Origin: Pseudomonas bananamidigenes
GTDB taxonomy: Bacteria; Pseudomonadota; Gammaproteobacteria; Pseudomonadales; Pseudomonadaceae
Assembly (NCBI RefSeq): GCF_001679645.1
Contig: NZ_LRUN01000042.1
Location: 1-64,000 of the forward strand
Length of the DNA stretch: 64,000 nt
Reading direction: 5' to 3'
Shown here: piece by piece, positions 49,686 through 57,933 of the stretch
Numbering within the stretch: position 1 is the stretch's first letter
Layout: each line of letters starts with the position of its first letter
Position numbers and translations under genes: made by a program
The notes under the pieces: generated by a model
What the model saw: only the letters and a program-made list of their open reading frames with translations
The model's database searches: none
What the model was told of the DNA's origin: nothing

Positions 49686-49999
49686 GTTCAAGCAATAGCG
49701 TTACCGTGCAGATCCTCGACAAAGAATATTCGATCATCTGCCCCCAGGAAGAACGCAGCAACCTGGTCAGTGCCGCACGCTATCTGGACGGCAAGATGCG
49801 CGAGATCCGCAGCAGCGGCAAAGTCATCGGCGCCGACCGCATCGCCGTGATGGCCGCCCTGAACATCACCCACGATCTCTTGCACAAGGAAGAGCGCCCG
49901 GACATCCAGACCAGCGGCTCGACCCGTGAACAGGTACGCGACTTGCTCGATCGGGTCGATCTGGCGCTGGCCGACGATCCGGACATCAGCAAGGGCTGA
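49682..49999 (+). CDS. zapA: Cell division protein ZapA
   Basis: A 105-residue FtsZ-ring assembly factor. NSVTVQILDKEYSIICPQEE and LVSAARYLDGKMREIRSSG form the N-terminal head typical of ZapA, followed by helical NITHDLLHKE. ZapA bundles FtsZ filaments at midcell. The classical zapA-ssrS-ygfA order follows, as in E. coli. Confidence 0.95.
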   Translation: MSSSNSVTVQILDKEYSIICPQEERSNLVSAARYLDGKMREIRSSGKVIGADRIAVMAALNITHDLLHKEERPDIQTSGSTREQVRDLLDRVDLALADDPDISKG

Positions 50000-50018
50000 T
50001 TCACCGGACCGCTTGAGG

Positions 50019-50030
50019 TATACTCGCCGC
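50019..50030 (+). promoter_or_regulatory. -10 element of the 6S RNA promoter
   Basis: TATACT (50019-50024) lies just upstream of the predicted 6S RNA start; TTGAGG is at 50013-50018. The spacing to a start near 50031 is 6 bases. Confidence 0.55.
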
Positions 50031-50211
50031 ACTCCCTGGGGTGCTTGCCAGTTGACGATGTCCCTGAGCCGATTTGCACTACCCTGGGGGTTGCACGTTG
50101 GGCTGGTGTGCATGTCCGCCAGACGGAAAGCCTTAAAGCCTACTGCATCCTCCACCTTGAACTCTCGGGTTCAAGGGCTAAGTCGACAGCGGCTCATCCG
50201 GGGAGCCTGAT
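50031..50211 (+). ncRNA. ssrS: 6S RNA (ssrS)
   Basis: A non-coding stretch of about 180 bases between zapA and the 5-formyl-THF cyclo-ligase gene. This is the conserved ssrS position. The ends can pair: CTCCCTGG near the start with CCGGGGAG near 50200-50206, forming the closing stem. An inner segment around TTGCACTACCCTGGGGGTTG fits the central bulge region that mimics an open promoter. 6S RNA binds sigma-70 RNA polymerase in stationary phase. Exact ends are approximate. Confidence 0.88.
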
Positions 50212-50214
50212 TCG

Positions 50215-50250
50215 AATCCGATGCCGGTGCATGCCGGCATCGGATTTTTT
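50215..50250 (+). terminator. Terminator after 6S RNA
   Basis: AATCCGATGCCG and CGGCATCGGATT pair around a GTGCATGC loop, followed by six T. It separates ssrS from the next gene at 50288, or partially attenuates read-through. Confidence 0.85.
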
Positions 50251-50287
50251 ATGCGTACGTTTTCGTCCCATCCTGCCGAAGCCGACC

Positions 50288-50893
50288 ATGACCGAACCCG
50301 CGCTGCTGCCCCGCCCCCAACTGCGCCGCCTGCTGCGCAAGGCCCGCCGCTCCCTGACGCCGAGCCAGCAACGCGCGGCCGCCGAAGGCCTGTATAAACA
50401 GCTGGCACAGGACCCGCAATTTCGCCGGGCGAAACATATTTCCCTGTACCTGCCCACCGACGGCGAAATCGATCCGCGCCTGTTGTTGCGCGCCGCCCAG
50501 CGTCGAGGCAAGAAGACCTACCTGCCGGTGCTGAGCGCCTGGCCACGTACCAAAATGGTCTTTCAGCAGATCAGCCCCGGCGAGAAACTGCGGCGCAATC
50601 GCTTCCGTATTCTGGAGCCACGGGTCAATCCGGCCCGTCAGCGCAAGATATGGGCACTGGATCTGGTGTTGTTGCCATTGGTGGGATTCGACGACGTCGG
50701 CGGACGCCTGGGAATGGGCGGCGGTTTCTACGACCGCAGCCTTGCGTATCTGGCCCGCCGCCAGAGCTGGCGCAAACCGACGCTGCTGGGCCTGGCCCAT
50801 GAATGTCAGAAGGTCGAACGACTGGCACAGGCCAGCTGGGATGTACCGTTGCAGGGAGCGGTGACCGACAGGGCGCGGTATTTCGCAGGGTAG
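50288..50893 (+). CDS. 5-formyltetrahydrofolate cyclo-ligase
   Basis: A 201-residue enzyme that turns 5-formyl-THF into 5,10-methenyl-THF with ATP. Signature segments are QLRRLLRKARRSLTPSQQRA, HISLYLPTDGEIDPRLLLRA, and the ATP/Mg motif LVLLPLVGFDDVGGRLGMGG followed by GFYDR. The ATG at 50288 (MTEPALLP) is preferred; the upstream frame overlaps 6S RNA. The zapA-ssrS-ligase order is widely conserved. Confidence 0.94.
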   Translation: MTEPALLPRPQLRRLLRKARRSLTPSQQRAAAEGLYKQLAQDPQFRRAKHISLYLPTDGEIDPRLLLRAAQRRGKKTYLPVLSAWPRTKMVFQQISPGEKLRRNRFRILEPRVNPARQRKIWALDLVLLPLVGFDDVGGRLGMGGGFYDRSLAYLARRQSWRKPTLLGLAHECQKVERLAQASWDVPLQGAVTDRARYFAG

Positions 50894-50930
50894 ACGCCGC
50901 GAGGGAGTCAGCGGCGTCGGAAAGACGGTT

Positions 50931-51086
50931 TCAGCGTTTGAATGCGGTCGACTGCTGTACCTGTTGCGCTACTTCAATCGGAGCATCGGTCTTGTTGGCC
51001 CACAGGCTTTGCGCATAACCGGTGGTCACGACGCCCAAGCCGAACAAAATCACCAGAGTCCACAGCAAATCCGGTTTGCGTTTCAT
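50931..51086 (-). CDS. Small membrane protein, 51 residues
   Basis: The ORF MKRKPDLLWTLVILFGLGVV, then TTGYAQSLWANKTD, then APIEVAQQVQQSTAFKR. One transmembrane segment (residues 8-24) precedes a short soluble tail, N-terminus positive inside. It is too short for most gene callers but has good codon use. Convergent with the cyclo-ligase gene. The function is unknown. Confidence 0.75.
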   Translation of the reverse strand: MKRKPDLLWTLVILFGLGVVTTGYAQSLWANKTDAPIEVAQQVQQSTAFKR

Positions 51087-51283
51087 CGATTGCCCCCCTC
51101 AAGGCACATCATCACGATGACAGCAGCGGTTTCCATTCGTAGGCCGTGCAGCAGCGTCAAGCTTTAAAGGCCGGCATTTTGCGACAACGTGAACCGCTGC
51201 GCAAATGCTGGCGTCAACCGACTGTCGGTTTGTCATAAAATTGCCCGACAACCTGCCCAATGACCCTTTCAGGAGCACACGAC

Positions 51284-51736
51284 ATGGCCTTTTGGCTGAT
51301 GAAATCCGAGCCCGACGAACTCTCGATCAAGGGTCTGGAAAAGCTCGGCAAGGCGCGCTGGGACGGGGTGCGCAACTATCAGGCCCGCAACTTCCTGCGG
51401 GCCATGGCGGCAGGAGATGAGTTCTTTTTTTATCACTCCAGCTGTCCTGAGCCGGGGATTGCCGGGATCGGCAAAATCATCCAGGCCGCGTACCCGGATC
51501 CCACCGCACTGGAACCGCAAAGCCACTACTTCGACCCGAAAGCCACGCCGGAGAAAAACGCCTGGAGCGCCATCGACGTCGCTCATGTCGAGACGTTTTC
51601 CCGGGTGTTGAAACTGGATTACCTGAAGCAGCAGGCCGCGCTGGCCGAAATGCCACTGGTGCAGAAAGGCTCGCGACTGTCGGTGATGCCGGTGACGGCC
51701 GAGCAATGGGCGGCGGTTATTGCGTTGAAACCCTGA
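51284..51736 (+). CDS. EVE domain-containing protein
   Basis: A 150-residue single EVE domain (MAFWLMKSEPDELSIKGLE, RWDGVRNYQARNFLRAMAAG, FFFYHSSCPEPGIAGIGKI). EVE domains share the PUA-like fold and bind modified bases in DNA or RNA. The ATG at 51284 has CAGGAGC about 10 bases upstream. Some EVE proteins serve defence-linked methylation sensing, but stand-alone ones like this are usually core housekeeping genes of unknown role. Confidence 0.92.
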   Translation: MAFWLMKSEPDELSIKGLEKLGKARWDGVRNYQARNFLRAMAAGDEFFFYHSSCPEPGIAGIGKIIQAAYPDPTALEPQSHYFDPKATPEKNAWSAIDVAHVETFSRVLKLDYLKQQAALAEMPLVQKGSRLSVMPVTAEQWAAVIALKP

Positions 51737-51759
51737 GTCATTTGTCGCCTGACAAAATG

Positions 51760-51857
51760 CCATCGCGAGCAAGCTCGCTCCCACAGGGTTCAGCGGCGAT
51801 CACACAAATGTGTTGCACCACAAAACCTCCGTGGGAGCGAGCTTGCTCGCGATGAGG
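51760..51857. repeat. REPIN (inverted REP pair, family A)
   Basis: CATCGCGAGCAAGCTCGCTC (from 51761) and, inverted, GAGCGAGCTTGCTCGCGATG (ending 51855). The ends match perfectly over 20 bases. It lies between the convergent EVE and FliL-like genes. The best-preserved copy in the window. Confidence 0.9.
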
Positions 51858-51878
51858 CCCGCCCGGACAACGAATGTC

Positions 51879-52286
51879 TTACTGAATGATCAGGTTGTTG
51901 AACAACAGATCCTCGACCACCGGCTTGCCGGTTTCGTCATTCATCACTTGCTGGGTCTGCTTCAAGGCTTCCTGACGCAGCTTTTCCTTGCCTTCGATAC
52001 TGCCCATCGCATCGGTAGTCTGCTGGGTGAACAGCGCCACCAGCTGATTGCGGATCAGCGGCTCGTTGGCCTTGACCAGTTTGGTCGCTTCGTCGCCGGT
52101 CACCCGCAACGCCACGTCGGCCTTGTAGACCTTGAGCTTCGGTGTGCCGTCGAGCCCGTAGTTGCCCACGAACGGCGGGCTCAAGGTGATGTAGTTGACC
52201 TTCGGCGCCTCGCCTTCTTTGGCTTCTTCGGCCAGCGCTGCCACAGGCAGAGACAGGGCCAGCAACAACATGATCCACGCTTTCAC
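51879..52286 (-). CDS. FliL-like exported protein
   Basis: A 135-residue protein with signal peptide (VKAWIMLLLALSLPVAALA, then EEAKEG) and a FliL-type domain (YITLSPPFVGNYGLDGTPKL, KLVKANEPLIRNQLVALFTQ, GKPVVEDLLFNNLIIQ). FliL proteins bind flagellar stators. Here the gene is far from flagellar genes, so the role may differ. I chose the GTG at 52286, preceded by AAGGAG 6 bases upstream, over an ATG 11 codons earlier with no site. Confidence 0.85.
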   Translation of the reverse strand: MKAWIMLLLALSLPVAALAEEAKEGEAPKVNYITLSPPFVGNYGLDGTPKLKVYKADVALRVTGDEATKLVKANEPLIRNQLVALFTQQTTDAMGSIEGKEKLRQEALKQTQQVMNDETGKPVVEDLLFNNLIIQ

Positions 52287-52436
52287 AATTCGCTCCTTAT
52301 CCGGTTTGCGGCCTAGCATAACGACCCGCCGCGCAAGCACAAGCTTATGGCGGACTATCAGGGCCGGGCATGCTCGTTGACCCGTTGACTGCCACACCTA
52401 CACTTATCGGCCATCACTCCCAAAGGAATAGCCCTG

Positions 52437-53414
52437 ATGAAAGCCGTGCTGTGCAAAGCCTTCGGCCCTGCCGAATCGCTGGTGCTGGAAGACGTCGCCA
52501 GTCCTGTCGCGAAGAAGAATGAAATCCTGCTGGATGTGCACGCCGCCGGGGTCAACTTTCCGGACACGCTGATCATCGAGGGCAAGTATCAATTCAAGCC
52601 GCCCTTTCCGTTCTCGCCCGGTGGCGAAGCTTCAGGCGTGGTCAGCGCGGTGGGGGAGAAGGTCAGTCACTTGAAGGTTGGTGATCGAGTCATGGCCCTG
52701 ACCGGCTGGGGCAGCTTCGCCGATCAGGTCGCGGTGCCGGGCTATAACGTACTGCCGATTCCACCGACGATGGATTTCAACACCGCCGCGGCGTTCAGCA
52801 TGACCTACGGCACCTCGATGCACGCACTCAGGCAGCGCGGCAATCTGCAGCCGGGTGAAACCCTGCTGGTGCTCGGTGCCTCCGGTGGTGTTGGTCTGGC
52901 CGCCGTGGAGATCGGCAAGGCCATGGGCGCCCGGGTGATCGCTGCCGCCAGCAGCGCAGAGAAACTCGCCGTGGCCAAGGCTGCCGGTGCTGACGAACTG
53001 ATCAACTACAGCGAAACCAGTCTCAAGGACGAAATCAAACGCCTGACCGACGGCCAGGGTGCCGACGTGATCTACGACCCGGTCGGCGGCGACCTGTTCG
53101 ACCAGGCCATTCGCGCCATCGCCTGGAATGGCCGACTGCTGGTGGTCGGCTTCGCCAGCGGACGCATTCCCGAACTGCCGGTCAACCTTGCGCTGCTCAA
53201 GGGCGCGGCGGTACTCGGGGTGTTCTGGGGCTCCTTCGCCCAGCGCCAGCCCCAGGACAACGCGGCGAACTTCCAGCAATTGTTCGGCTGGTTTGCCGAG
53301 GGCAAGCTGAAGCCGCTGGTGTCGCAGGTGTATTCACTGAGCGAAGCCGCACAGGCGATCAATGATCTGGGACAGCGCAAGGCTGTGGGCAAGGTGGTGG
53401 TGCAGGTGCGCTGA
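52437..53414 (+). CDS. NADPH:quinone oxidoreductase family protein
   Basis: A 325-residue medium-chain dehydrogenase/reductase without the structural zinc Cys cluster. The N-terminal domain begins MKAVLCKAFGPAESLVLEDV. The Rossmann cofactor motif is LLVLGASGGVGLAAVEIGKA. The C-terminus includes GVFWGSFAQRQPQDNAAN. It likely reduces quinones or enones with NADPH. In PAO1 a similar gene (PA5234) precedes glpT, as here. Confidence 0.92.
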   Translation: MKAVLCKAFGPAESLVLEDVASPVAKKNEILLDVHAAGVNFPDTLIIEGKYQFKPPFPFSPGGEASGVVSAVGEKVSHLKVGDRVMALTGWGSFADQVAVPGYNVLPIPPTMDFNTAAAFSMTYGTSMHALRQRGNLQPGETLLVLGASGGVGLAAVEIGKAMGARVIAAASSAEKLAVAKAAGADELINYSETSLKDEIKRLTDGQGADVIYDPVGGDLFDQAIRAIAWNGRLLVVGFASGRIPELPVNLALLKGAAVLGVFWGSFAQRQPQDNAANFQQLFGWFAEGKLKPLVSQVYSLSEAAQAINDLGQRKAVGKVVVQVR

Positions 53415-53422
53415 CTGAATTG

Positions 53423-53448
53423 GCGATTCGGATGCTGTCCGGATCGCC
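53423..53448. terminator. Putative bidirectional hairpin terminator
   Basis: GGCGATTCGGA and TCCGGATCGCC pair around a TGCTG loop. It lies between the convergent quinone oxidoreductase and TonB-like genes. It has no long T-run. Confidence 0.5.
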
Positions 53449-53465
53449 ATTCACTGCGTCCGGCA

Positions 53466-54074
53466 CTAAAGCAACTTGCGGACATCTTCCGGCAAAAACC
53501 TCGTGAACCTGCTCACCGGCCACTGTCGGCAACGCCAGACGACGCCCTCCACGCTTCGGTTCAGTCTGGCAATCAGCGCGAGTCTTTCGTCTTTCGACAG
53601 TGGTGGCTTGAAGAGAGCGCTCGACAAGTGGTCACGGAGATAGTGAAACGGCGCCGAGTCGACCCATGAATACTCGGGCATTCGATTGAGCAGTTCGTTG
53701 AACTCTCGGCATTTCAACTGCTGAACCCATTGGTGGGCACCCTCCGGCGCTTCGAGGAGAAAGACCATGGGCGCCACGATTTCCTGTCTGGCAGGCTTGT
53801 CGGCGTCAACCGTCCACGGCTTGAACCTCCACTGTTCTATCGCATCCCTGACCGCCTGCGCCAGATCCGGATGATCACTTTGCAGAATGCTGATTTCGCT
53901 CACCGAACCATCCGAATTGGCCATGAAACGGACCTTAACGTCACCGGTGATCCCCGCTCTCGATAACGCAGGCGGGTAAACCGGCCTGGGGGTGTTGTCC
54001 GGAATCACAAACACTTCTCCCGCCTGAGCAGGGAAAATGACCAACAAAACGACAGCCATGATCCATTGCTTCAT
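53466..54074 (-). CDS. TonB-domain energy transducer-like exported protein
   Basis: A 202-residue protein: signal peptide MKQWIMAVVLLVIFPAQA, then a TonB C-terminal-type domain (RPVYPPALSRAGITGDVKVR, FMANSDGSVSEISILQSDHP, DAIEQWRFKPW). It lacks the membrane-anchored Pro-rich spanner of real TonB. The C-terminal half after residue 100 is not recognised. The start at 54074 was chosen for the signal peptide; longer starts add a non-conserved head. It may act in periplasmic or envelope function (inference). Confidence 0.75.
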   Translation of the reverse strand: MKQWIMAVVLLVIFPAQAGEVFVIPDNTPRPVYPPALSRAGITGDVKVRFMANSDGSVSEISILQSDHPDLAQAVRDAIEQWRFKPWTVDADKPARQEIVAPMVFLLEAPEGAHQWVQQLKCREFNELLNRMPEYSWVDSAPFHYLRDHLSSALFKPPLSKDERLALIARLNRSVEGVVWRCRQWPVSRFTRFLPEDVRKLL

Positions 54075-54247
54075 TCCCGTACCTTCCGCACTGACACGCC
54101 CTCTCGGCAACATCACAAAGGTTACGGAGCAATGATTTTCAACTGAATAGCGCGGCTTCTGAAGTGAATGCAGGAAATTGCCCAAGTCTCGACGGGAAAT
54201 TGGGTGCAAGCGTGAAGGAATCATCTACCAGTAACTTTTCCGACGGA

Positions 54248-54883
54248 CTACTTCCCCTGGCTTGCGTCCGCCTCGTCACCTGGCAACAAATGCTCCAGAA
54301 CCTTCCGGCTGTCGGTCCTGATGATCTGGCCCTTATCGTCGAAGCGCAGCACGATCAGCCAGTCGTACACCTCGTCCGGCCATTTTTTTTGCCCCATCAG
54401 GGCTGTACTGTCGCCGCCGAACGCCTGAATCAGCTTGTTGATATGGCCATGGTGCCAGGCGATCAGGATCGTCGGCGCCTCATTGCTCTGGCGCAGCAGC
54501 CTGACCAGCTCATGCACGTCCCCGTTGATGTAAGGCTGTTCGACCGGCAGGTCCAGGCGTTGGGCCAACGGTGTCAGGGTCAGGCGCGAGCGGGAACTCA
54601 CCGGGCTGTCAGCGGCGGCAATCAATCGTTCAGGGGTCAGCATCTGCCCATCCAGCTTCAACGGATTGAAATAGTCGGCGTAGGCGAGAGCCCGCTGTTC
54701 GCCCCGGGCATTGAGTACCGCGCCCTCGGTCGGTTTCTCCGCATGACGGATGATCAGCACCGTGGCATTACGCAAACCGGATTGTGCAGGGTGGTCGGCG
54801 TAAATCAATGTCAGCGCCGCGACGGCAATAAACGTCACCGCCAATAAGCGGCGCATCATCATGCGAACCTTCAAAGCCATCAT
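54248..54883 (-). CDS. Histidine phosphatase superfamily protein
   Basis: A 211-residue protein with an N-terminal hydrophobic segment (RRLLAVTFIAVAALTLIYA), so exported or membrane-tethered. The phosphohistidine motif is LIIRHAEKPTEG, and AWHHGHINKLIQAF holds the second catalytic His. This resembles SixA/phosphoglycerate-mutase-like enzymes. The substrate is unknown. A start 8 codons downstream (MMRRLLAV) is equally possible. It is divergent from glpT. Confidence 0.85.
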   Translation of the reverse strand: MMALKVRMMMRRLLAVTFIAVAALTLIYADHPAQSGLRNATVLIIRHAEKPTEGAVLNARGEQRALAYADYFNPLKLDGQMLTPERLIAAADSPVSSRSRLTLTPLAQRLDLPVEQPYINGDVHELVRLLRQSNEAPTILIAWHHGHINKLIQAFGGDSTALMGQKKWPDEVYDWLIVLRFDDKGQIIRTDSRKVLEHLLPGDEADASQGK

Positions 54884-55104
54884 TCATCTCTGCAGAACAG
54901 TCGGTTGACCGATGCGAGTCTAAGCCGCCTCATGTTCATAAGTGGTGAAAACGCCCTGTTCTTACAGCTGAGCGACAGGTTCGTAAAAGAACGTGCGACT
55001 TCCAACATTTTCCGCTGTTTTGCCGACGGGAACCGGTGCTATTTTCGGTAACGAAACTGTAACATTCGCATCCGCAGTCAAAACAAGAAATCTGGAGCTC
55101 TTGA

Positions 55105-56454
55105 ATGTTTGCTTTCTTTCGACCTGCCGCACATCAGGCTCCTTTGCCTGAAGAAAAAATAGACAGTACCTACCGACGCCTGCGCTGGCAGATCTTCGCC
55201 GGTATCTTCTTTGGTTATGCGGGTTACTACCTGCTGCGCAAGAACTTCTCCCTGGCCATGCCTTACCTGATCGACGAAGGCTACAGCCGGGGCGATCTGG
55301 GTCTGGCAATGTCCGCCATCGCCATTGCCTACGGCCTGTCCAAGTTCCTCATGGGCCTGGTGTCCGACCGTTCCAACCCGCGCTACTTCCTGCCCTTCGG
55401 CCTGCTGGTTTCAGCGGGGGTGATGTTCATTTTCGGTTTCGCGCCCTGGGCAACGTCCAGCGTGACCATGATGTTCATCCTGCTGTTCATCAACGGCTGG
55501 GCCCAGGGCATGGGCTGGCCGCCGAGCGGACGGACCATGGTGCACTGGTGGTCGCAGAAGGAACGCGGCGGCGTGGTGTCCGTATGGAACGTGGCGCACA
55601 ACGTCGGCGGCGGCCTGATCGGCCCGCTGTTCCTGATCGGCATGGGCCTGTTCAATGACTGGCACGCGGCGTTCTACGTGCCGGCGGCGGTGGCCCTGGC
55701 GGTGGCGGCATTTGCCTTCATCACCATGCGTGACACCCCGCAATCGGTCGGCCTGCCGCCGATCGAGAAGTACAAGAACGACTACCCGGAAGGTTACGAC
55801 GCCAGCCACGAAGACGAATTCAGCGCCAAGGAAATCTTCGTCAAATACGTGCTGCGAAACAAAATGCTGTGGTACATCGCCATGGCCAACGTCTTCGTCT
55901 ACCTGCTGCGCTATGGCGTACTGGACTGGGCGCCGACCTACCTCAAGGAAGCCAAGCACTTTGACGTCGACAAGACGTCGTGGGCGTACTTCTTCTATGA
56001 GTGGGCGGGCATTCCGGGCACGCTGCTGTGCGGCTGGATGTCGGACAAGATCTTCCGTGGCAACCGCGGCCTGACCGGCATGGTGTTCATGGCCCTGGTG
56101 ACCCTGGCGACCCTGGTTTACTGGCTGAACCCGGCCGGCAACCCGACCATCGACATGATCGCGCTGTTCTCCATCGGCTTCCTGATCTATGGCCCGGTGA
56201 TGCTGATCGGCCTGCAGGCCCTGGAACTGGCACCGAAGAAAGCCGCCGGTACGGCTGCAGGCTTTACCGGCCTGTTCGGTTATCTGGGTGGTTCGGTCGC
56301 GGCCAGTGCCGCCATGGGCTACACCGTGGACCACTTCGGCTGGGACGGCGGTTTCGTGCTGCTGGTGGGCGCCTGCCTGCTGTCGATGGCCTTCCTGGCC
56401 CCGACCTTGATGCACAAGCGAGCCACCAGTCAGAGTCGCGAGGCAGTCGCCTGA
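55105..56454 (+). CDS. glpT: Glycerol-3-phosphate transporter GlpT
   Basis: A 449-residue major-facilitator antiporter (12 helices) exchanging glycerol-3-phosphate for phosphate. The N-terminal [20 protein letters not shown] and [19 protein letters not shown], and the central [20 protein letters not shown] loop, are typical of GlpT/UhpT. It is also the fosfomycin entry route in Pseudomonas. The last 25 bases overlap the convergent ChaC gene. Confidence 0.96.
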   Translation: MFAFFRPAAHQAPLPEEKIDSTYRRLRWQIFAGIFFGYAGYYLLRKNFSLAMPYLIDEGYSRGDLGLAMSAIAIAYGLSKFLMGLVSDRSNPRYFLPFGLLVSAGVMFIFGFAPWATSSVTMMFILLFINGWAQGMGWPPSGRTMVHWWSQKERGGVVSVWNVAHNVGGGLIGPLFLIGMGLFNDWHAAFYVPAAVALAVAAFAFITMRDTPQSVGLPPIEKYKNDYPEGYDASHEDEFSAKEIFVKYVLRNKMLWYIAMANVFVYLLRYGVLDWAPTYLKEAKHFDVDKTSWAYFFYEWAGIPGTLLCGWMSDKIFRGNRGLTGMVFMALVTLATLVYWLNPAGNPTIDMIALFSIGFLIYGPVMLIGLQALELAPKKAAGTAAGFTGLFGYLGGSVAASAAMGYTVDHFGWDGGFVLLVGACLLSMAFLAPTLMHKRATSQSREAVA

Positions 56455-57098
56455 TCGGCTTTTGACCGGCAGCGCTTGAGCCGCGCCTCCAGATTCCGGT
56501 CTGGCATGGCGTGGCTGCGCAGGGCGTGAGCGGTCTGCTCGACATAATCGCGAGTCGTACCGTAACGCCCGCAAGCACTTTCGAACACCTGGCTCAGCAC
56601 ATGATCCGGCAGATTGCCGGCATAGCTGGGCAGGTGTCGCTCCAATACAAACCCCAGCGCCTGTACCCGGTTGCCATCTTCAAGACGGCAGTTGAGCCAG
56701 TGCGGGCGATAGGACGGAAACGGCATCTCGCGTTTCCACAATGCATACAGCGCACTGTCGAGGTTGTCTTCCGGCAGCCGATAGGCAAAGCCGCTGCACG
56801 AACCGCCACGATCCAGACCGAACACCAGCCCCGGCATTTCCGGCGTACCGCGATGCTCGTGCGACCACAGGTAGAGCCCGCGATGATAGCCATGCACCCG
56901 TCCACGAACCCGCTCCACTGCCGAACATTCCGGCCGCCAGATCAGCGAACCATACGCGAACAACCACACCGGCCCGCCCTTGTGGCGCGCCATGGTCGAC
57001 TGCATGGAAGCGAGGAGTTGTTCGTGAGTCAGCTGCGGCCCCAGATCGAGCCGCGGAGGGTAAGCCAGATTCAGAAAAGCAGATTCAATGGCTGTCAT
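56430..57098 (-). CDS. Gamma-glutamylcyclotransferase (ChaC-like)
   Basis: A 222-residue ChaC-family protein. The substrate-loop motif is [12 protein letters not shown] near residues 44-56, and [20 protein letters not shown] follows, with the catalytic Glu expected after. ChaC enzymes split glutathione or gamma-glutamyl dipeptides to 5-oxoproline. Start [10 protein letters not shown] (57098) is preferred; a start 15 codons upstream lies in AT-rich DNA. It is convergent with and overlaps glpT by 25 bases. Confidence 0.92.
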   Translation of the reverse strand: MTAIESAFLNLAYPPRLDLGPQLTHEQLLASMQSTMARHKGGPVWLFAYGSLIWRPECSAVERVRGRVHGYHRGLYLWSHEHRGTPEMPGLVFGLDRGGSCSGFAYRLPEDNLDSALYALWKREMPFPSYRPHWLNCRLEDGNRVQALGFVLERHLPSYAGNLPDHVLSQVFESACGRYGTTRDYVEQTAHALRSHAMPDRNLEARLKRCRSKADQATASRL

Positions 57099-57453
57099 GA
57101 CGAAAGTATTCGGCCCTGCAAGTATTACAAGATGTAAGCACAATTCAGTTCATAGAACATATAGCAGTAAATGTAAAACGAAAAGTGCTAAAGGATGTAT
57201 GACACCTTTGATAGCGCTAATTCGGGATTATCCGCGAGGGCTATCTTGTTTTATATAGCCTAATACCATTGCGCAGATATCTTAAATACCCGAATGAAAT
57301 ATCGTTAAGCCCTCTCCTCGTTCAGGTTTCGTTCATGAAGTCTCGGGATTTTTCCTACTAAAATTTCGGACTTCCCACATTTACCGTCGCTGATCGCCTG
57401 CGTAAAACGGCTTTCCTCTGGCGCAAGCCAACCCGTTCACCCGAGGCTGCACG
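57099..57453 (+). promoter_or_regulatory. AT-rich intergenic region with a PhoP-box-like direct repeat
   Basis: A 355-base gap with no gene that I can support. At 57320-57336 it reads GTTCAG-GTTTC-GTTCAT, two hexamers 11 bases apart, as in PhoP boxes (Pseudomonas form TTCAG-N6-TTCAG; 9 of 10 positions match). A TACTAA(AAT) -10-like sequence begins about 20 bases further on (57356). This puts the repeat at the -35 region of a promoter for the gene at 57454. Confidence 0.55.
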
Positions 57454-57927
57454 ATGCAAAAACCAGGAATTCTGGCCGCACTGTTGATGATTCAGTCCGC
57501 TCCATCGCTGGCCGCGGACGACGCGCAAGACAAAGGTTTCTGGTACGCACAGACCAGTGTCTATACCAAACATTACTCACCCGACCCCGAACACAATAAT
57601 CATCAGGACTTGATCGGCATCGAGCGCAATCAGGCATCCGGCTGGGTATTTGGCGGAGCAACTTTCCGTAACTCGTTCAGTCAGCGTTCCAATTACGCCT
57701 ACGCCGGCAAACGCTTCGAGAGCGCCGATTACCCGGTGTACGTGAAACTCACGGGCGGCTTGTTGCAGGGCTATCGCGGTGACTACAAGGACAAGATCCC
57801 GCTCAATCACTTCGGCGTTGCACCGGTGATCATTCCGTCGGTCGGTGCCCACTATGGCCCGCTGGGCGCCGAGCTGGTGTTTCTCGGCGCCAATGCGGCC
57901 ATGGTGACAACGGGTGTGCGGTTCTAG
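57454..57927 (+). CDS. PagP-like outer-membrane beta-barrel (lipid A palmitoyltransferase candidate)
   Basis: A 157-residue exported protein: signal peptide MQKPGILAALLMIQSAPSLA, then FWYAQTSVYTKHYSPDPEHN and amphipathic beta strands (LIGIERNQASGWVFGGATFR, FGVAPVIIPSVGAHYGPLGA), ending in aromatic-rich VTTGVRF as outer-membrane proteins do. The early His (near residue 39) and RNSFSQRS resemble the active-site order of P. aeruginosa PagP (PA1343), whose relatives are often mislabelled as glycerol-3-phosphate transporters. A PhoP-box-like repeat upstream fits PagP regulation. The enzyme assignment is an inference. Confidence 0.65.
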   Translation: MQKPGILAALLMIQSAPSLAADDAQDKGFWYAQTSVYTKHYSPDPEHNNHQDLIGIERNQASGWVFGGATFRNSFSQRSNYAYAGKRFESADYPVYVKLTGGLLQGYRGDYKDKIPLNHFGVAPVIIPSVGAHYGPLGAELVFLGANAAMVTTGVRF

Positions 57928-57933
57928 AAAGAT

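Noticed and set aside
50045..50287. N-terminal extension of the 5-formyl-THF cyclo-ligase
   Set aside because: It would run through 6S RNA and its terminator; the family begins at the ATG at 50288.
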